Of a stretch of DNA of 64,000 nt, positions 53,929 through 63,421 are shown in pieces. The stretch lies in NCBI RefSeq assembly GCF_902500215.1, contig NZ_CABVOU010000031.1, forward strand, positions 62,001 through 126,000, read 5' to 3'. How positions within the stretch are numbered: the stretch's first letter is position 1; the number at the start of each line of letters is the position of its first letter. Origin of the DNA: Halomonas lysinitropha (lineage in GTDB: Bacteria; Pseudomonadota; Gammaproteobacteria; Pseudomonadales; Halomonadaceae). A model generated the notes under the pieces. It was not told the DNA's origin and did not search any database. It saw only the letters and a program-made list of their open reading frames with translations. A program made the translations under genes and the position numbers.

Positions 53929-54365
53929 GATGGTCTCCTCGGTCGGCGCGTGGTTCCCGCTAGCGTACCTGCGAGTTGAGGATAGGACGTCCTGCCGACC
54001 CTCGTATCACTGAATCCTGACGTGATGTCAGGGCCGTCGTCATCCTGTCCCCCGGGAGAACACCGGGGTAAGTGATGGTGATTAATTGACGATCTTCGAT
54101 CGGCTTTCGGCACGCAGGTCTCACCTCTTCTGCCTCGATATTCGCTATCTTCCGTGCTGAAAACAAGTTTCTGGAGTAAGCGCTGGGCTGGCTGGTCGAA
54201 CCCGAGGAACGCTCGGCGCCCTACAAGGTATTAAATACTTGACAGGCATTGCAGTGCTGGTGTCAAACTGAGTCTTGCCTGCCTGGGGCACTGTCACCGG
54301 GCAAGTGTCACAGCGACGGTTACAAGAACAATCAGCGCATCGCGCAACACAGACAGGTGTCTTGC
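53929..54365. other. Divergent control region between bauA and the polyamine cluster
   Basis: The 437 bases hold no gene. Visible elements are an inverted repeat CCTGAC-GTGAT-GTCAGG (54016-54032), a GTATT-A-AATAC repeat (54227-54237) and TTGACA (54239-54244) just after it, a likely -35. A short open stretch ending at 54241 could be a remnant of an old gene end (see findings). Confidence 0.45.
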
Positions 54366-55658
54366 ATGACGACCCCGCCACCTCTGGAGCAGCCCGCCTC
54401 CTGGTATCGCGACTCCGTCGCCGTCGAACTCGGTGACTGTCCCCCGCTAGAAGGTGACGTGCGCGCCGACGTGTGCGTGGTCGGTGGGGGCATCACCGGC
54501 TGCTCGGCGGCGCTCCACCTGGCCGAGCGGGGCTATTCGGTGGTGTTGCTGGAGGCCGGGGAGATCGGACAGGGCGCCTCGGGACGCAGCGGAGGCCAGA
54601 TACTTCCCGGCCTGGGCACCGACATCAGCACCGTGGAGAAGGCCCTGGGTCGTGAGCGGGCCCGAGACATCTGGGAGATGAGCCGCGAGGCGGTGCGCCT
54701 GACCGCCGAACTGGTCGAGCGCCATGCGATTCCCTGCGACCTGGCCTGGGGCTACCTGCATGCCGCAGTGAAGCGGCGCCATGTGCGTGAGCTCGAGGTG
54801 TTCCGCGAACGCATGGCGCAGGATTATGACTATCCCGCGCTCACCATGCTCCAGGGGGATGTCCTGCGCGAACACGTGATGACCGATGCCTACCCGGCGG
54901 CCCTCCACGATGCCGAGGGCGGCCACCTGCATCCGCTCAACTATACCCTTGGGCTGGCCCGGGCGGCCCGTCGGGCCGGTGTGACGATCCATGAGTACAG
55001 TCCCGCCGTAGAGATCCGTCACGGTCAGCCGGCCAGCGTGTTCGCCGCCGCCGGCCGGGTGACGGCCGACTTCGTGGTGCTGGGCACCAACGCCTATCAG
55101 GCGGGTCTGGTACCCGAACTTTCCGGTCGTATCATGCGCGCCGCCAACTACATGATTGCCACCGAACCGCTCTCGGCCGAGCGGGCGGCTCGCGTGCTGC
55201 CCCGCAACGATGCCCTGTCGGATGCCAACTTCGTGCTCGACTACTATCGACTCTCCGCCGACCGGCGCCTGATCTACGGCGGCGAGGTCAGCTACGATGG
55301 CCGTGAACCGCGAGGCCTGAAGGCCCGAATGGATGCCAAGATTGCGCGGATCTTTCCGGTGCTCGAGGGCGTGCGCATCGACTACCGCTGGGGCGGGGAT
55401 GTGGCCATCACCCTCGATCGGGCACCGGACTTCGGCCGGCTGGGCAGCAACGTCTACTACGCCCAGGGCTATTCCGGGCACGGCATGGCCCTGTCGGGTC
55501 TGGCCGGCAAGCTGCTGGCCGAGGCCATCGCCGGACAGAGCGAACGCTTCGATGTCTTTGCCGCCATGCCCCATCGCCACTTCCCGGGTGGGCGACGGCT
55601 CCGCAAGCCGTTGCTGGTGCTGGCCACCCACTTCTACAAGCTGCGGGACCGGCTGTGA
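54366..55658 (+). CDS. Gamma-glutamylpolyamine oxidase-type FAD oxidoreductase
   Basis: A DAO-family flavoprotein of 430 residues with the FAD motif GGGITG at 40-45 and the GASGRSGGQILPG block near 70, typical of PuuB/PauB-type enzymes that oxidise gamma-glutamylated putrescine, cadaverine or spermidine. SWYRDSV at the start and YYAQGYSGHGM near the end recur in the paralogue at 61081. It starts the cluster that continues with potABCD and puuA. Which glutamylpolyamine it prefers cannot be read from sequence. Confidence 0.87.
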   Translation: MTTPPPLEQPASWYRDSVAVELGDCPPLEGDVRADVCVVGGGITGCSAALHLAERGYSVVLLEAGEIGQGASGRSGGQILPGLGTDISTVEKALGRERARDIWEMSREAVRLTAELVERHAIPCDLAWGYLHAAVKRRHVRELEVFRERMAQDYDYPALTMLQGDVLREHVMTDAYPAALHDAEGGHLHPLNYTLGLARAARRAGVTIHEYSPAVEIRHGQPASVFAAAGRVTADFVVLGTNAYQAGLVPELSGRIMRAANYMIATEPLSAERAARVLPRNDALSDANFVLDYYRLSADRRLIYGGEVSYDGREPRGLKARMDAKIARIFPVLEGVRIDYRWGGDVAITLDRAPDFGRLGSNVYYAQGYSGHGMALSGLAGKLLAEAIAGQSERFDVFAAMPHRHFPGGRRLRKPLLVLATHFYKLRDRL

Positions 55659-55691
55659 ACCGGGCCACCGAAAATCGAGGGGGCACTTCCC

Positions 55692-56819
55692 ATGAGCGAC
55701 ACCATTACAGCGGCAGACATCGAGTCACGGGCTGAAGGGTCGACAGCTTCGCCGGAACAGGGCGATAGCGCCCGTCAGGCCTCCTCCATCGAGATGCAGG
55801 GCCTGCACAAGCGTTTCGGTCGCGATACCGTTGCGCTGGATGGTGTGGATCTGACCATCGAGCCTGGGGAGTTCTTCACCCTGCTCGGCCCCTCGGGCTG
55901 CGGCAAGACCACCCTGCTGCGCATCCTCGCCGGCCTCGAGGAGGCCGACGACGGTCGCCTGGCCATCGGTGGCAAGGACATCACCGAGGTGCCGCCCCAC
56001 AAGCGCAGCGTCAATACCGTCTTCCAGTCCTATGCGCTCTTCCCGCATCTCTCGGTGCGCGAGAACCTGGCCTTCGGCCTCAAGATGCGCGGCCTGCCCC
56101 CCGAGGAGCGCGAGGCCCGGGTGGCGAAGATCGCCGAGTTCATCAAGCTCGGGGATCTGGTGGACCGCCCCGTCGACCAGCTCTCCGGTGGTCAGCGCCA
56201 GCGCATTGCCCTGGCCCGTGCCCTGGTCAACGAGCCCGACGTACTGCTGCTCGACGAGCCGCTCTCGGCGCTGGACGCCGGCCTGCGCAGCCAGCTGCAG
56301 GTGGAGCTGCTGAGGGTCCAGAAGCGCCTGGGGATGACTTTCGTCTTCGTCACCCATGACCAGCAGGAGGCCATGGTGATGTCCGACCGCATCGCCGTGC
56401 TCAACGGCGGGGTCATCCAGCAGGTGGGACCGCCCCGCGAGGTCTATGAGCATCCGGTCAACGCCTTCGTCGCTCGTTTCATGGGTCACGACAACCTCTA
56501 TCCGGTCACCGCCCGCCACGGCGCGCGCCTGACCACGCCGCTGGGCGAACTCACCGCGGAGGGCGCCGGGGAGGGTGGCCTGCTGCTGATCCGCCCCGAG
56601 ACCCTGGACCTGCTGCCCGGCGAGGTAGCCGGCGACAATCACCTGCCGGCCGTGGTGAGCGAGCGGCTCTATCGCGGCAGCCATGCCGAGTACCGGCTCG
56701 AGATCGGCTCGAGCACCCTGCAGGCAACCCTCAACAACCGCGGCAGGCACCTGCCCGAGGTGGGGGAAAGGGTCACGGTCTCGGTGGCCCCCGAAGACCT
56801 GGTCACCCTGAGCGAGTGA
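55692..56819 (+). CDS. potA: Polyamine ABC transporter ATPase (PotA/PotG type)
   Basis: A 375-residue importer ATPase with Walker A GPSGCGKT (66-73), VNTVFQSYALFPHL Q-loop region, signature LSGGQRQR, Walker B LLLDEPLSALD and a C-terminal TOBE-type domain (about 290-375). The variants of these residues are typical of spermidine/putrescine ATPases. The N-terminal 30 residues are a polar extension. It starts 33 bases after the FAD oxidase and 10 bases before the permease gene. Confidence 0.9.
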   Translation: MSDTITAADIESRAEGSTASPEQGDSARQASSIEMQGLHKRFGRDTVALDGVDLTIEPGEFFTLLGPSGCGKTTLLRILAGLEEADDGRLAIGGKDITEVPPHKRSVNTVFQSYALFPHLSVRENLAFGLKMRGLPPEEREARVAKIAEFIKLGDLVDRPVDQLSGGQRQRIALARALVNEPDVLLLDEPLSALDAGLRSQLQVELLRVQKRLGMTFVFVTHDQQEAMVMSDRIAVLNGGVIQQVGPPREVYEHPVNAFVARFMGHDNLYPVTARHGARLTTPLGELTAEGAGEGGLLLIRPETLDLLPGEVAGDNHLPAVVSERLYRGSHAEYRLEIGSSTLQATLNNRGRHLPEVGERVTVSVAPEDLVTLSE

Positions 56820-56829
56820 GGAGACGCAT

Positions 56830-57753
56830 ATGGCCTATACTGGCGTAACGCCCTCCGCCCGCAGCCGTGGCATGGTACGCGAGGCTCGGCACCTGCTGTT
56901 CACTGTGGCCCCCGGGGCCACCTGGATCGTGATCTTCCTGGTGCTGCCCAGCGCCTACCTGATGGCCGTGGCCTTCATGTCCAATGGCCCCTACGGGCTA
57001 CCCGAGATGCCGCTGTCGCTGGAGTCGTTCCGGCGCCTGGCGGGCTTCGGCTTTCTGGGCTGGAGCCCCGGCAATCTCTACACCCTGCTGCGTTCGCTGT
57101 GGCAGACAGTCGTCTCCACCGGCCTGGTGGTGGTCATCGCCTATCCGATCGCCTACTACATCAGTACCTGTCGCGCCCGATGGCGGCCGATCATGCTGCT
57201 GCTGGTGGTGGTACCCAGCTGGACCAACCAGGTGATCCGCACCTTCGGCTGGATGAACCTGCTGGCCCCGGCCACACCGCTCTCCGAGCTCGCCGAGGCG
57301 CTGGGCCTGATCAATGCCAACATGGGGCTCTATCCGTCGAATTTCGCGGTCACCCTGGGCCTGGTCTACAACTTCCTGCCGTTCATGGTGCTGCCGCTCT
57401 ATGCCGCCTTCGAGAAGCTCGATGCCGCCCAGGTGGAGGCGGCGCAGGACCTCTTCGCCTCGCCGGTGCGCGCCTTCCGGCACGCCGTCTTTCCCCAGAC
57501 CCTGCCGGGGCTGCTGGCCGGCATCGTGCTGGTGGCGATCCCCGCCTTCGGCATGTACGTGATTCCCGAGCTGCTCGGCGGCGGCAAGGGCATGATGCTC
57601 GGCAACCTGGTGGCCAACCAGTTCGCCGGCGGGGCCAACTGGCCGCTGGGGGCCGCCGGCGCGATCCTGATGCTGATCGCCACCTTCATCGGGCTGTTCG
57701 CGATGCGTCGCATCGGCAAGCGCCTGGGTGGTGGCGAAGAGGTGGTGATATGA
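56830..57753 (+). CDS. potB: Polyamine ABC transporter permease (PotB/PotH type)
   Basis: An inner-membrane permease of 307 residues with six membrane segments. The EAA-loop region AAQDLFASPVRAFRHAVFPQTLPG (about residues 202-225) contacts the ATPase, and VPSWTNQVIRTFGWMNLL near 135 is typical of PotB/PotH. It pairs with the next gene's product. The stop overlaps the next start by 4 bases (ATGA). Confidence 0.9.
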   Translation: MAYTGVTPSARSRGMVREARHLLFTVAPGATWIVIFLVLPSAYLMAVAFMSNGPYGLPEMPLSLESFRRLAGFGFLGWSPGNLYTLLRSLWQTVVSTGLVVVIAYPIAYYISTCRARWRPIMLLLVVVPSWTNQVIRTFGWMNLLAPATPLSELAEALGLINANMGLYPSNFAVTLGLVYNFLPFMVLPLYAAFEKLDAAQVEAAQDLFASPVRAFRHAVFPQTLPGLLAGIVLVAIPAFGMYVIPELLGGGKGMMLGNLVANQFAGGANWPLGAAGAILMLIATFIGLFAMRRIGKRLGGGEEVVI

Positions 57754-58547
57754 GAAAGCGCACGCTCAAGCGCAGCCTGGCCGGCTTCTGGTGGTTCACC
57801 CTGGCCTTCCTCTACCTGCCGCTGGCCGTGGTGGTGCTGTTCTCCTTCAATGCCTCCAACAGCGCGGCCACCTTCACCGGCATTTCGCTGCGCTGGTATG
57901 GCCGCCTGATGGGCAATGAGGAGATCCTCTCGGCCTTCGCCAACAGCATGATCCTGGCCATCACCTCCTCGGTGATCGCACTGGGGATCGGCTGCCTGAT
58001 CGGCTACGGCATGTACCGCCATCGCCACCGCAAGCTGGGCTGGCTGATCGTGCTGATCTACCTGCCCATCGTGCTGCCGGATATCGTCTTCGGCATCTCG
58101 GAGATGGCCTTCTTCGTGCAGATTCATCGCCTGACGGGACTGCTGCAGCCGGGGCTGGTGACCATGATCATCGCTCATGTGACCTTCCAGATCCCCTTCG
58201 TGGCGCTGATCGTCTACTCGCGCTTCGTGGGGCTGGACCCGACGCTCTTCGAGGCCGCCAAGGATCTCTATGCCTCGCCGGTCAAGCGGGTGGTGCACTT
58301 CATGCTGCCGACCATCAAGCCGGCGTTGATCTCGGCGTTCTTCCTTTCCTTTACGCTGTCGGTGGATGACTTCGTGATCAGCTTCTTTACCGCGGGTCCC
58401 GAGAGCGCGACCCTGCCCATCTACATCTGGGGGGCGATCAAGAAGGGGGTATCGCCCGAGATCAACGCCATCGCCACCCTGATGATCGGTGCGGTGGCCA
58501 TCGCCGCCATCATCAGCCTGGTGTTCAGCCGTCGCCGGCAGGCATGA
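57750..58547 (+). CDS. potC: Polyamine ABC transporter permease (PotC/PotI type)
   Basis: A 265-residue permease with six membrane segments, FSFNASNSAATFTGISLRWY near residue 35, the EAA loop EAAKDLYASPVKRVVHFMLPTI (about 168-189), and LSVDDFVISFF near 210, all typical of PotC/PotI. It overlaps potB by 4 bases, so expression is coupled. potD starts 41 bases downstream. Confidence 0.92.
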   Translation: MRKRTLKRSLAGFWWFTLAFLYLPLAVVVLFSFNASNSAATFTGISLRWYGRLMGNEEILSAFANSMILAITSSVIALGIGCLIGYGMYRHRHRKLGWLIVLIYLPIVLPDIVFGISEMAFFVQIHRLTGLLQPGLVTMIIAHVTFQIPFVALIVYSRFVGLDPTLFEAAKDLYASPVKRVVHFMLPTIKPALISAFFLSFTLSVDDFVISFFTAGPESATLPIYIWGAIKKGVSPEINAIATLMIGAVAIAAIISLVFSRRRQA

Positions 58548-58588
58548 GCCGGCCAACCCTTCCCTAGGGGAAACGAGGAGAGTCCGAG

Positions 58589-59653
58589 ATGACAACCAAC
58601 AAGACCGCACTTGCCCTGTCCGTCGGCGCCGCGCTGCTCGCCGGCAGCGTCCAGGCCCAGGAGAACAAGCTCTATCTGTTCAACTGGACCGAGTACATGG
58701 ATCCCGAGATCATCGAGGCCTTCGAGGAGAAGTACGACGTCGACGTCGTGCAGAACTACTTCAACTCGCTGCCCGAGATGTTCGCCAAGCTCAATGCCGG
58801 CGGGGTCTCGCAATACGACATCATCGTACCGTCCAACTACTACGTGCCGCGGCTGATCCAGACCGGCCTGGTGCAGAAACTCGACAAGTCGAAGCTCGAC
58901 AACCTCGACAACGTCATGGCGCAGTTCCAGGATCCCGACTTCGATCCCGGGGCCGAGTACACCGCGCCCTACCAGTGGGGCACCACCGGTATCGTCTACA
59001 ACACCGAGACCTTCCCGGAGGCGCCGAAGAGCTGGTCGCTGGTGTTCGACCCCGAGGTCAATCCCGACCATCCTTTCGCCCTGATGGGTGACGGTCAGGT
59101 CAGCATGGGCGGTGCCTGTGCCTACCTGGGCCACGGTTACGACTGCACCGACATGAACGCCTGGAAGGAGGCCGCCCGGCTGCTGATCGACACCAAGGGG
59201 CGCGACACCTTCAGCGGCTTCACCGACGGCACACCGGCGCTGCAGCAGCTGGCCCGGGGCGTGACCCACGTGGGCCTCTCCTACAACGGCGACTACCTCT
59301 TCTTCAAGGACGAGGACCCGGAGACCTTCGAGCATCTGGCGTTCATGATTCCCGACGAGGGTGCCGAGATGTGGGTCGACTCCATGCTCATCCCCTCCGA
59401 GGCGCCCAACCCGGACATGGCGCACAAGTTCATCGACTTCATCCTCGATGCGGAGGTGGGCGCCCAGCTCTCCAACTACAACTACTACGCCAGTCCCAAT
59501 GCCGCCGCCGAGCCTCATCTGGATGCGGTACTGACCGAGCCTCCTGTCCAGCCCAGCGAGGCGGACATGGAGCGACTGCGCTTCACCCCCAGCCTGGAGG
59601 GCGATCCCCTGCAGACCTTCCAGCAGCTGTGGTCCGAGGTCCAGTCTCGCTGA
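58589..59653 (+). CDS. potD: Polyamine-binding periplasmic protein (PotD/PotF type)
   Basis: A 354-residue binding protein with a signal peptide (about 1-23, ending SVQAQ). LYLFNWTEYMDPEIIEAFEE near residue 27 and NYYVPRLIQTGLVQKLDKSKL near 88 are PotD/PotF blocks; acidic and aromatic residues such as W and D in the ligand cleft are expected but not placed here. Specificity (putrescine, spermidine or both) cannot be settled. It is the last transporter gene before puuA. Confidence 0.92.
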   Translation: MTTNKTALALSVGAALLAGSVQAQENKLYLFNWTEYMDPEIIEAFEEKYDVDVVQNYFNSLPEMFAKLNAGGVSQYDIIVPSNYYVPRLIQTGLVQKLDKSKLDNLDNVMAQFQDPDFDPGAEYTAPYQWGTTGIVYNTETFPEAPKSWSLVFDPEVNPDHPFALMGDGQVSMGGACAYLGHGYDCTDMNAWKEAARLLIDTKGRDTFSGFTDGTPALQQLARGVTHVGLSYNGDYLFFKDEDPETFEHLAFMIPDEGAEMWVDSMLIPSEAPNPDMAHKFIDFILDAEVGAQLSNYNYYASPNAAAEPHLDAVLTEPPVQPSEADMERLRFTPSLEGDPLQTFQQLWSEVQSR

Positions 59654-59709
59654 GCGCAGGGTCCCCGGCCGCGTGCCGGGGGCTCGCCATCCCCAGCAAG
59701 GAAATCCCC

Positions 59710-61077
59710 ATGAGTAACCGACAGGAACAGCCGCTGCTCAACGACTGGTTCCAGAATTACGGCATCACCGAGGTGGAGTGCCTGGTCAGCGACCTGACCG
59801 GCATCCTCAAGGGCAAGATCATGCCCGCCGGCAAGTACCTCAACGGCGGGCGTCCACGCCTGCCCGACTCGATCTTCATCCAGACCGTCACCGGTGGCTA
59901 TCCGGACGACGAGGATATCCGCTTCTGGAATCCTGCCGAACGGGACATGGAACTGGTCCCCGACGCGAAGGCCATCTACCTGGTGCCCTGGGCCGAGGAC
60001 CCTACGGCGCAGATCATCCACGACTGCTTCTACCTGACCGGCGAGCCGGTGGAGCTGGCGCCGCGCTACGTGCTCAAGCGAGTACTGGAGCTCTATGCCG
60101 CCCGCGGCTGGACCCCGGTGATCGCCCCCGAGGTGGAGTTCTACCTGGTCAAGACCAATACCGACTCCGACTACCCCCTGGAGCCGCCGATCGGGCGCAC
60201 CGGCCGCCAGGAGAGCAGCCGCCAGTCGTTCTCCATCGACGCGGTCAACGAGTTCGACCCGCTGTTCGAGGAGATGTACGACTACTGCGAGGCCATGAAC
60301 CTCGACCTCGACACCCTGATCCACGAGGAGGGGGCCGGCCAGATGGAGGTCAACTTCCAGCATGGCGACCCCCTGGCGCTGGCCGATCAGGTGGTGATGT
60401 TCAAGCGCACCCTGCGCGAGACGGCGCTGCGCCACGGCATGTATGCCACCTTCATGGCCAAACCCATGGCCAATGAACCGGGAAGCTCCATGCATATCCA
60501 TCAGAGCCTCCTCGATGCCAAGGACGGACACAACGTCTTCGCCGAGGGTGACGGCCAGACGAGCAAGCTGTTCCACCACTTCATCGGCGGCCTGCAGCGC
60601 TACCTGCCCTCGGTGATGCCGCTGCTGGCGCCCAACGTCAATTCCTACCGTCGGCTGATGCGCACCGAGACCAGCGGCTCGGCCCCGATCAACGTGGAGT
60701 GGGGCATGGACAACCGCACCGTGGGACTGCGCGTGCCGGTCTCCGGCCCCGAGGCGACGCGGGTCGAGAATCGCCTGGCGGGTGCCGACGCCAATCCCTA
60801 CCTGGTGATGGCGGCGTCACTGGCCTGCGGCTACCTGGGTCTGCTGGAACGCCTTGAGCCTCGCCCGCCGGTGACGGGCTCTGCCTGGTCAGGCGGCAAC
60901 AAGCTACCCGACGACATCGGACCGGCGCTGGATCTACTGCACGATTGCCAGCCTCTGGCCGACATCCTCGGCGAGCGCTTTACCCATAGCTACCTGGCGG
61001 TCAAGCGCGCCGAACATCGTGCCTACTTCCAGGTGATCAGCTCCTGGGAGCGCGAGCACCTGCTGTTGAGGGTATGA
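59710..61077 (+). CDS. puuA: Gamma-glutamylpolyamine synthetase (PuuA-like)
   Basis: A glutamine-synthetase-family enzyme that ligates glutamate to a polyamine amino group using ATP. The 455-residue protein has EVEFYLVKTNTDSDYPLEPP (about 142-161) and HEEGAGQMEVNF near residue 210, with ATP-site blocks ANEPGSSMHIHQSLLDAKDG (about 256). The absence of the typical adenylylation loop and the context with pot and FAD oxidase genes favour PuuA/PauA over a true glutamine synthetase. puuB starts 3 bases after its stop. Confidence 0.9.
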   Translation: MSNRQEQPLLNDWFQNYGITEVECLVSDLTGILKGKIMPAGKYLNGGRPRLPDSIFIQTVTGGYPDDEDIRFWNPAERDMELVPDAKAIYLVPWAEDPTAQIIHDCFYLTGEPVELAPRYVLKRVLELYAARGWTPVIAPEVEFYLVKTNTDSDYPLEPPIGRTGRQESSRQSFSIDAVNEFDPLFEEMYDYCEAMNLDLDTLIHEEGAGQMEVNFQHGDPLALADQVVMFKRTLRETALRHGMYATFMAKPMANEPGSSMHIHQSLLDAKDGHNVFAEGDGQTSKLFHHFIGGLQRYLPSVMPLLAPNVNSYRRLMRTETSGSAPINVEWGMDNRTVGLRVPVSGPEATRVENRLAGADANPYLVMAASLACGYLGLLERLEPRPPVTGSAWSGGNKLPDDIGPALDLLHDCQPLADILGERFTHSYLAVKRAEHRAYFQVISSWEREHLLLRV

Positions 61078-61080
61078 CCC

Positions 61081-62373
61081 ATGGCCATTTCCTTCGAAAG
61101 GGACCACACCGCCTCCTGGTACGCGGCCACCGCCAACACCGCGCCCGAGCGCCCCGCCCTCGAGGGGGAGGTGCGCTGCGATGTTTGCGTGGTGGGGGCG
61201 GGCTTTACCGGTATCTCCGCCGCTCTGCACCTGGCCGAGCAGGGGTTTTCGGTGGTGGTGCTGGAGTCGGTGAGGGTCGGCTATGGCGCCTCTGGCCGCA
61301 ACGGCGGCCAGATCGTCAACAGCTATAGCCGTGACATGGGTGTCATCGAGGAGAAGTACGGCGCCGATACGGCTCGAGCCCTGGGCGACATGGCCTTCGA
61401 GGGCAACCGTATCATTCGCGAGCGGGTCGAGCGCTATGCCATCGACTGCGACCTCAGGGACGGCAACCTCTTTGCCGCCTGCAACGAGAAGCAGATGCAG
61501 GGGCTGCGCGAGCACAAGGCGCTCTGGGAGCGCTACGGCTATCGGGAGCTCGAGCTGCTGGACGGGCAGGCGGTAAAGCGCGAGGTCAACACCGAACGCT
61601 ACACCGGCGCCCTGGTGGACCATGGCGGCGGCCACCTGCACCCGCTCAACCTGGTGCTGGGCCAGGCGGCCGCCGTCGAGGCGCTGGGCGGGCGCCTCTT
61701 CGAGTATTCGCCGGTGACAGGCCTCGAGCACGGCGAGCCGGTGGTGGTGAGCACCGCCGGCGGCCGCGTGCGGGCCGAGCGCGTGGTGATGGCCGGCAAT
61801 GCCTACCTCAAGGGCGTGCTGCCCGAGATCGAGGGACGGTCGATGCCCTGCGGCACCCAGATCATCACCACTGCGCCGCTGGGCGAGGAACGGGCCCGCG
61901 AGCTGATTCCCAACGGCCTGGCGGTGGAGGACTGCAACTATCTCCTCGACTACTACCGCCTGACCGCCGACAACCGGCTGCTCTATGGCGGCGGGGTCAA
62001 CTACGGCGGCAGCGACCCGGCCGACATCGAGGGCGTCGTTCGCCCCAAGATGCTCACGACCTTCCCGTCGCTCGCCGACGTCAAGGTGGACTACGCCTGG
62101 AGCGGTACCTTCCTGATGACGCTCAACCGGTTGCCGCAATTCGGGGTGGTCAACGACAACGTCTACTATGCCCAGGGCTACTCGGGGCACGGCGTCACCT
62201 GCACCCACTTGGCCGGCAAGCTGATCGCCGAGGTGATGACGGGCCGCGCGGAACGCTTCGACGCCTTCGCCGGCCTGCCGCATTTGCCATTCCCCGGCGG
62301 CCGCCTGTTGCGTGTGCCGCTCTCGGCCATCGGCGCCTGGTATTACCAGACTCGTGACAAGCTAGGGGTCTGA
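61081..62373 (+). CDS. puuB: Gamma-glutamylputrescine oxidase (PuuB-like)
   Basis: A DAO-family flavoenzyme of 430 residues with FAD motif GAGFTG (39-44) and GASGRNGGQIVNSYSRD near 70. It oxidises gamma-glutamylputrescine to the aldehyde with release of ammonia and H2O2 in the Puu pathway. It is paralogous to, and exactly as long as, the enzyme at 54366. It directly follows puuA (3-base gap). The next steps (PuuC dehydrogenase, PuuD hydrolase) are not encoded in this window. Confidence 0.9.
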   Translation: MAISFERDHTASWYAATANTAPERPALEGEVRCDVCVVGAGFTGISAALHLAEQGFSVVVLESVRVGYGASGRNGGQIVNSYSRDMGVIEEKYGADTARALGDMAFEGNRIIRERVERYAIDCDLRDGNLFAACNEKQMQGLREHKALWERYGYRELELLDGQAVKREVNTERYTGALVDHGGGHLHPLNLVLGQAAAVEALGGRLFEYSPVTGLEHGEPVVVSTAGGRVRAERVVMAGNAYLKGVLPEIEGRSMPCGTQIITTAPLGEERARELIPNGLAVEDCNYLLDYYRLTADNRLLYGGGVNYGGSDPADIEGVVRPKMLTTFPSLADVKVDYAWSGTFLMTLNRLPQFGVVNDNVYYAQGYSGHGVTCTHLAGKLIAEVMTGRAERFDAFAGLPHLPFPGGRLLRVPLSAIGAWYYQTRDKLGV

Positions 62374-62452
62374 GCATCACCACTGTGCTTCGCCCAGAGT
62401 TGACTTCCTCGAAACTTGGACAGCGATCAAATGCTAGGCGAGGAGGTGGCGT

Positions 62453-63331
62453 TCAGGTGAATTTGCGGAAGAAATGGGTCATGTCGAACAGTTCATCCAG
62501 TCGTTCGTAACGATCACGAGCTTCGGGCCAGCGCTGTTCCTGGACCGCGGCGATGATGGTCTCCAGCAGCATCATGGTCGCCACACTGGAATCCCACCCT
62601 GAGGGAATCTCTACCCAGCAGTTGAAGGTGAAATCGGCCAGTGACGAGATGGGGGATCCCCACTGGTCGGTGAATAGCACCACTCGCACGCCACGCTTGC
62701 GCACCATTTCTGTGAGGCGCAGCAGGTTGGTCTCATAACGTCGGATGTCGAAGATCAGCAGGGTTTCACCCGGCTCCATGTCCAGTACGTAATGTGGCCA
62801 GGTGCCCGAAGACGAGGTCATTTGGGTCACGCGGGGGCGCACCGCTTGTAAATGCGTGAAGGCATAATCGGCAAGCGCCTGGGTGATGCGTCCGCCGACA
62901 ATGTAAAGGCATCGGTCGGCATCGGCCAGTTGGCTGGTTGCCTGATCGAAGCGTTCCGTCTCGATATGCGCAAATGTCTGCTGTAGGTTCTCCGTGACCG
63001 CCTGGGCGAACCGGTTCAGCAGATGTGTCTCGGGCGCTTCGGATGACCACTTGGCGCGCCTCTGGGTGGGGCCGACACCCGTTGCCTTCAGTTCCTGCAA
63101 GAGGGCCTTGTGAAACTCCGGGTAGCCCTTGAACCCCAGCTTTCTGACCATCCGCGCCACCGTAGGAGATGACACGCCCACGTTGCTCGCCACGATAGTG
63201 ATCGAGGCGAGGCCAGCCGCTGGATAGTTATCGAGCAGCGCGTTGGCAAACTTTCGTTCCGATTGCGTGAGTGCCGGGTAATGCTGGCGGATCAGTTCGC
63301 GCACGCTGGATGTGGAGTCAGTGGTCGTCAT
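62453..63331 (-). CDS. MurR/RpiR-family transcriptional regulator
   Basis: An N-terminal RpiR HTH (about residues 10-80; SERKFANALLDNYP and VASNVGVSSPTVARMVRKLG) is joined to a SIS domain (about 130-255; DADRCLYIVGGRI and EPGETLLIFDIRRYETN), 292 residues in all. SIS domains usually sense phosphosugars, but relatives in amino-acid catabolism exist. AAGGA precedes ATG 63331; the longer frame to 63523 is intergenic. It is divergent from the N-formylglutamate amidohydrolase gene and may control it. Confidence 0.9.
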   Translation of the reverse strand: MTTTDSTSSVRELIRQHYPALTQSERKFANALLDNYPAAGLASITIVASNVGVSSPTVARMVRKLGFKGYPEFHKALLQELKATGVGPTQRRAKWSSEAPETHLLNRFAQAVTENLQQTFAHIETERFDQATSQLADADRCLYIVGGRITQALADYAFTHLQAVRPRVTQMTSSSGTWPHYVLDMEPGETLLIFDIRRYETNLLRLTEMVRKRGVRVVLFTDQWGSPISSLADFTFNCWVEIPSGWDSSVATMMLLETIIAAVQEQRWPEARDRYERLDELFDMTHFFRKFT

Positions 63332-63400
63332 AGTGAGTCCTTCATAACGCGCTCTTTCCAGTATGCGCTGGGTGTTCGACAGTAGTTGCTGATCGACATG

Positions 63401-63413
63401 CAAGCGGTGCTTG
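63401..63413. promoter_or_regulatory. Inverted repeat upstream of the amidohydrolase promoter
   Basis: CAAGC-GGT-GCTTG is a perfect repeat 9 bases before the -35 of the promoter at 63422, a plausible site for the divergent RpiR regulator. Confidence 0.35.
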
Positions 63414-63421
63414 AAAAAATA

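Noticed and set aside
59710..61077. puuA as housekeeping glutamine synthetase glnA
   Set aside because: Context with pot and FAD oxidase genes, and sequence blocks unlike GlnA, favour the polyamine ligase.
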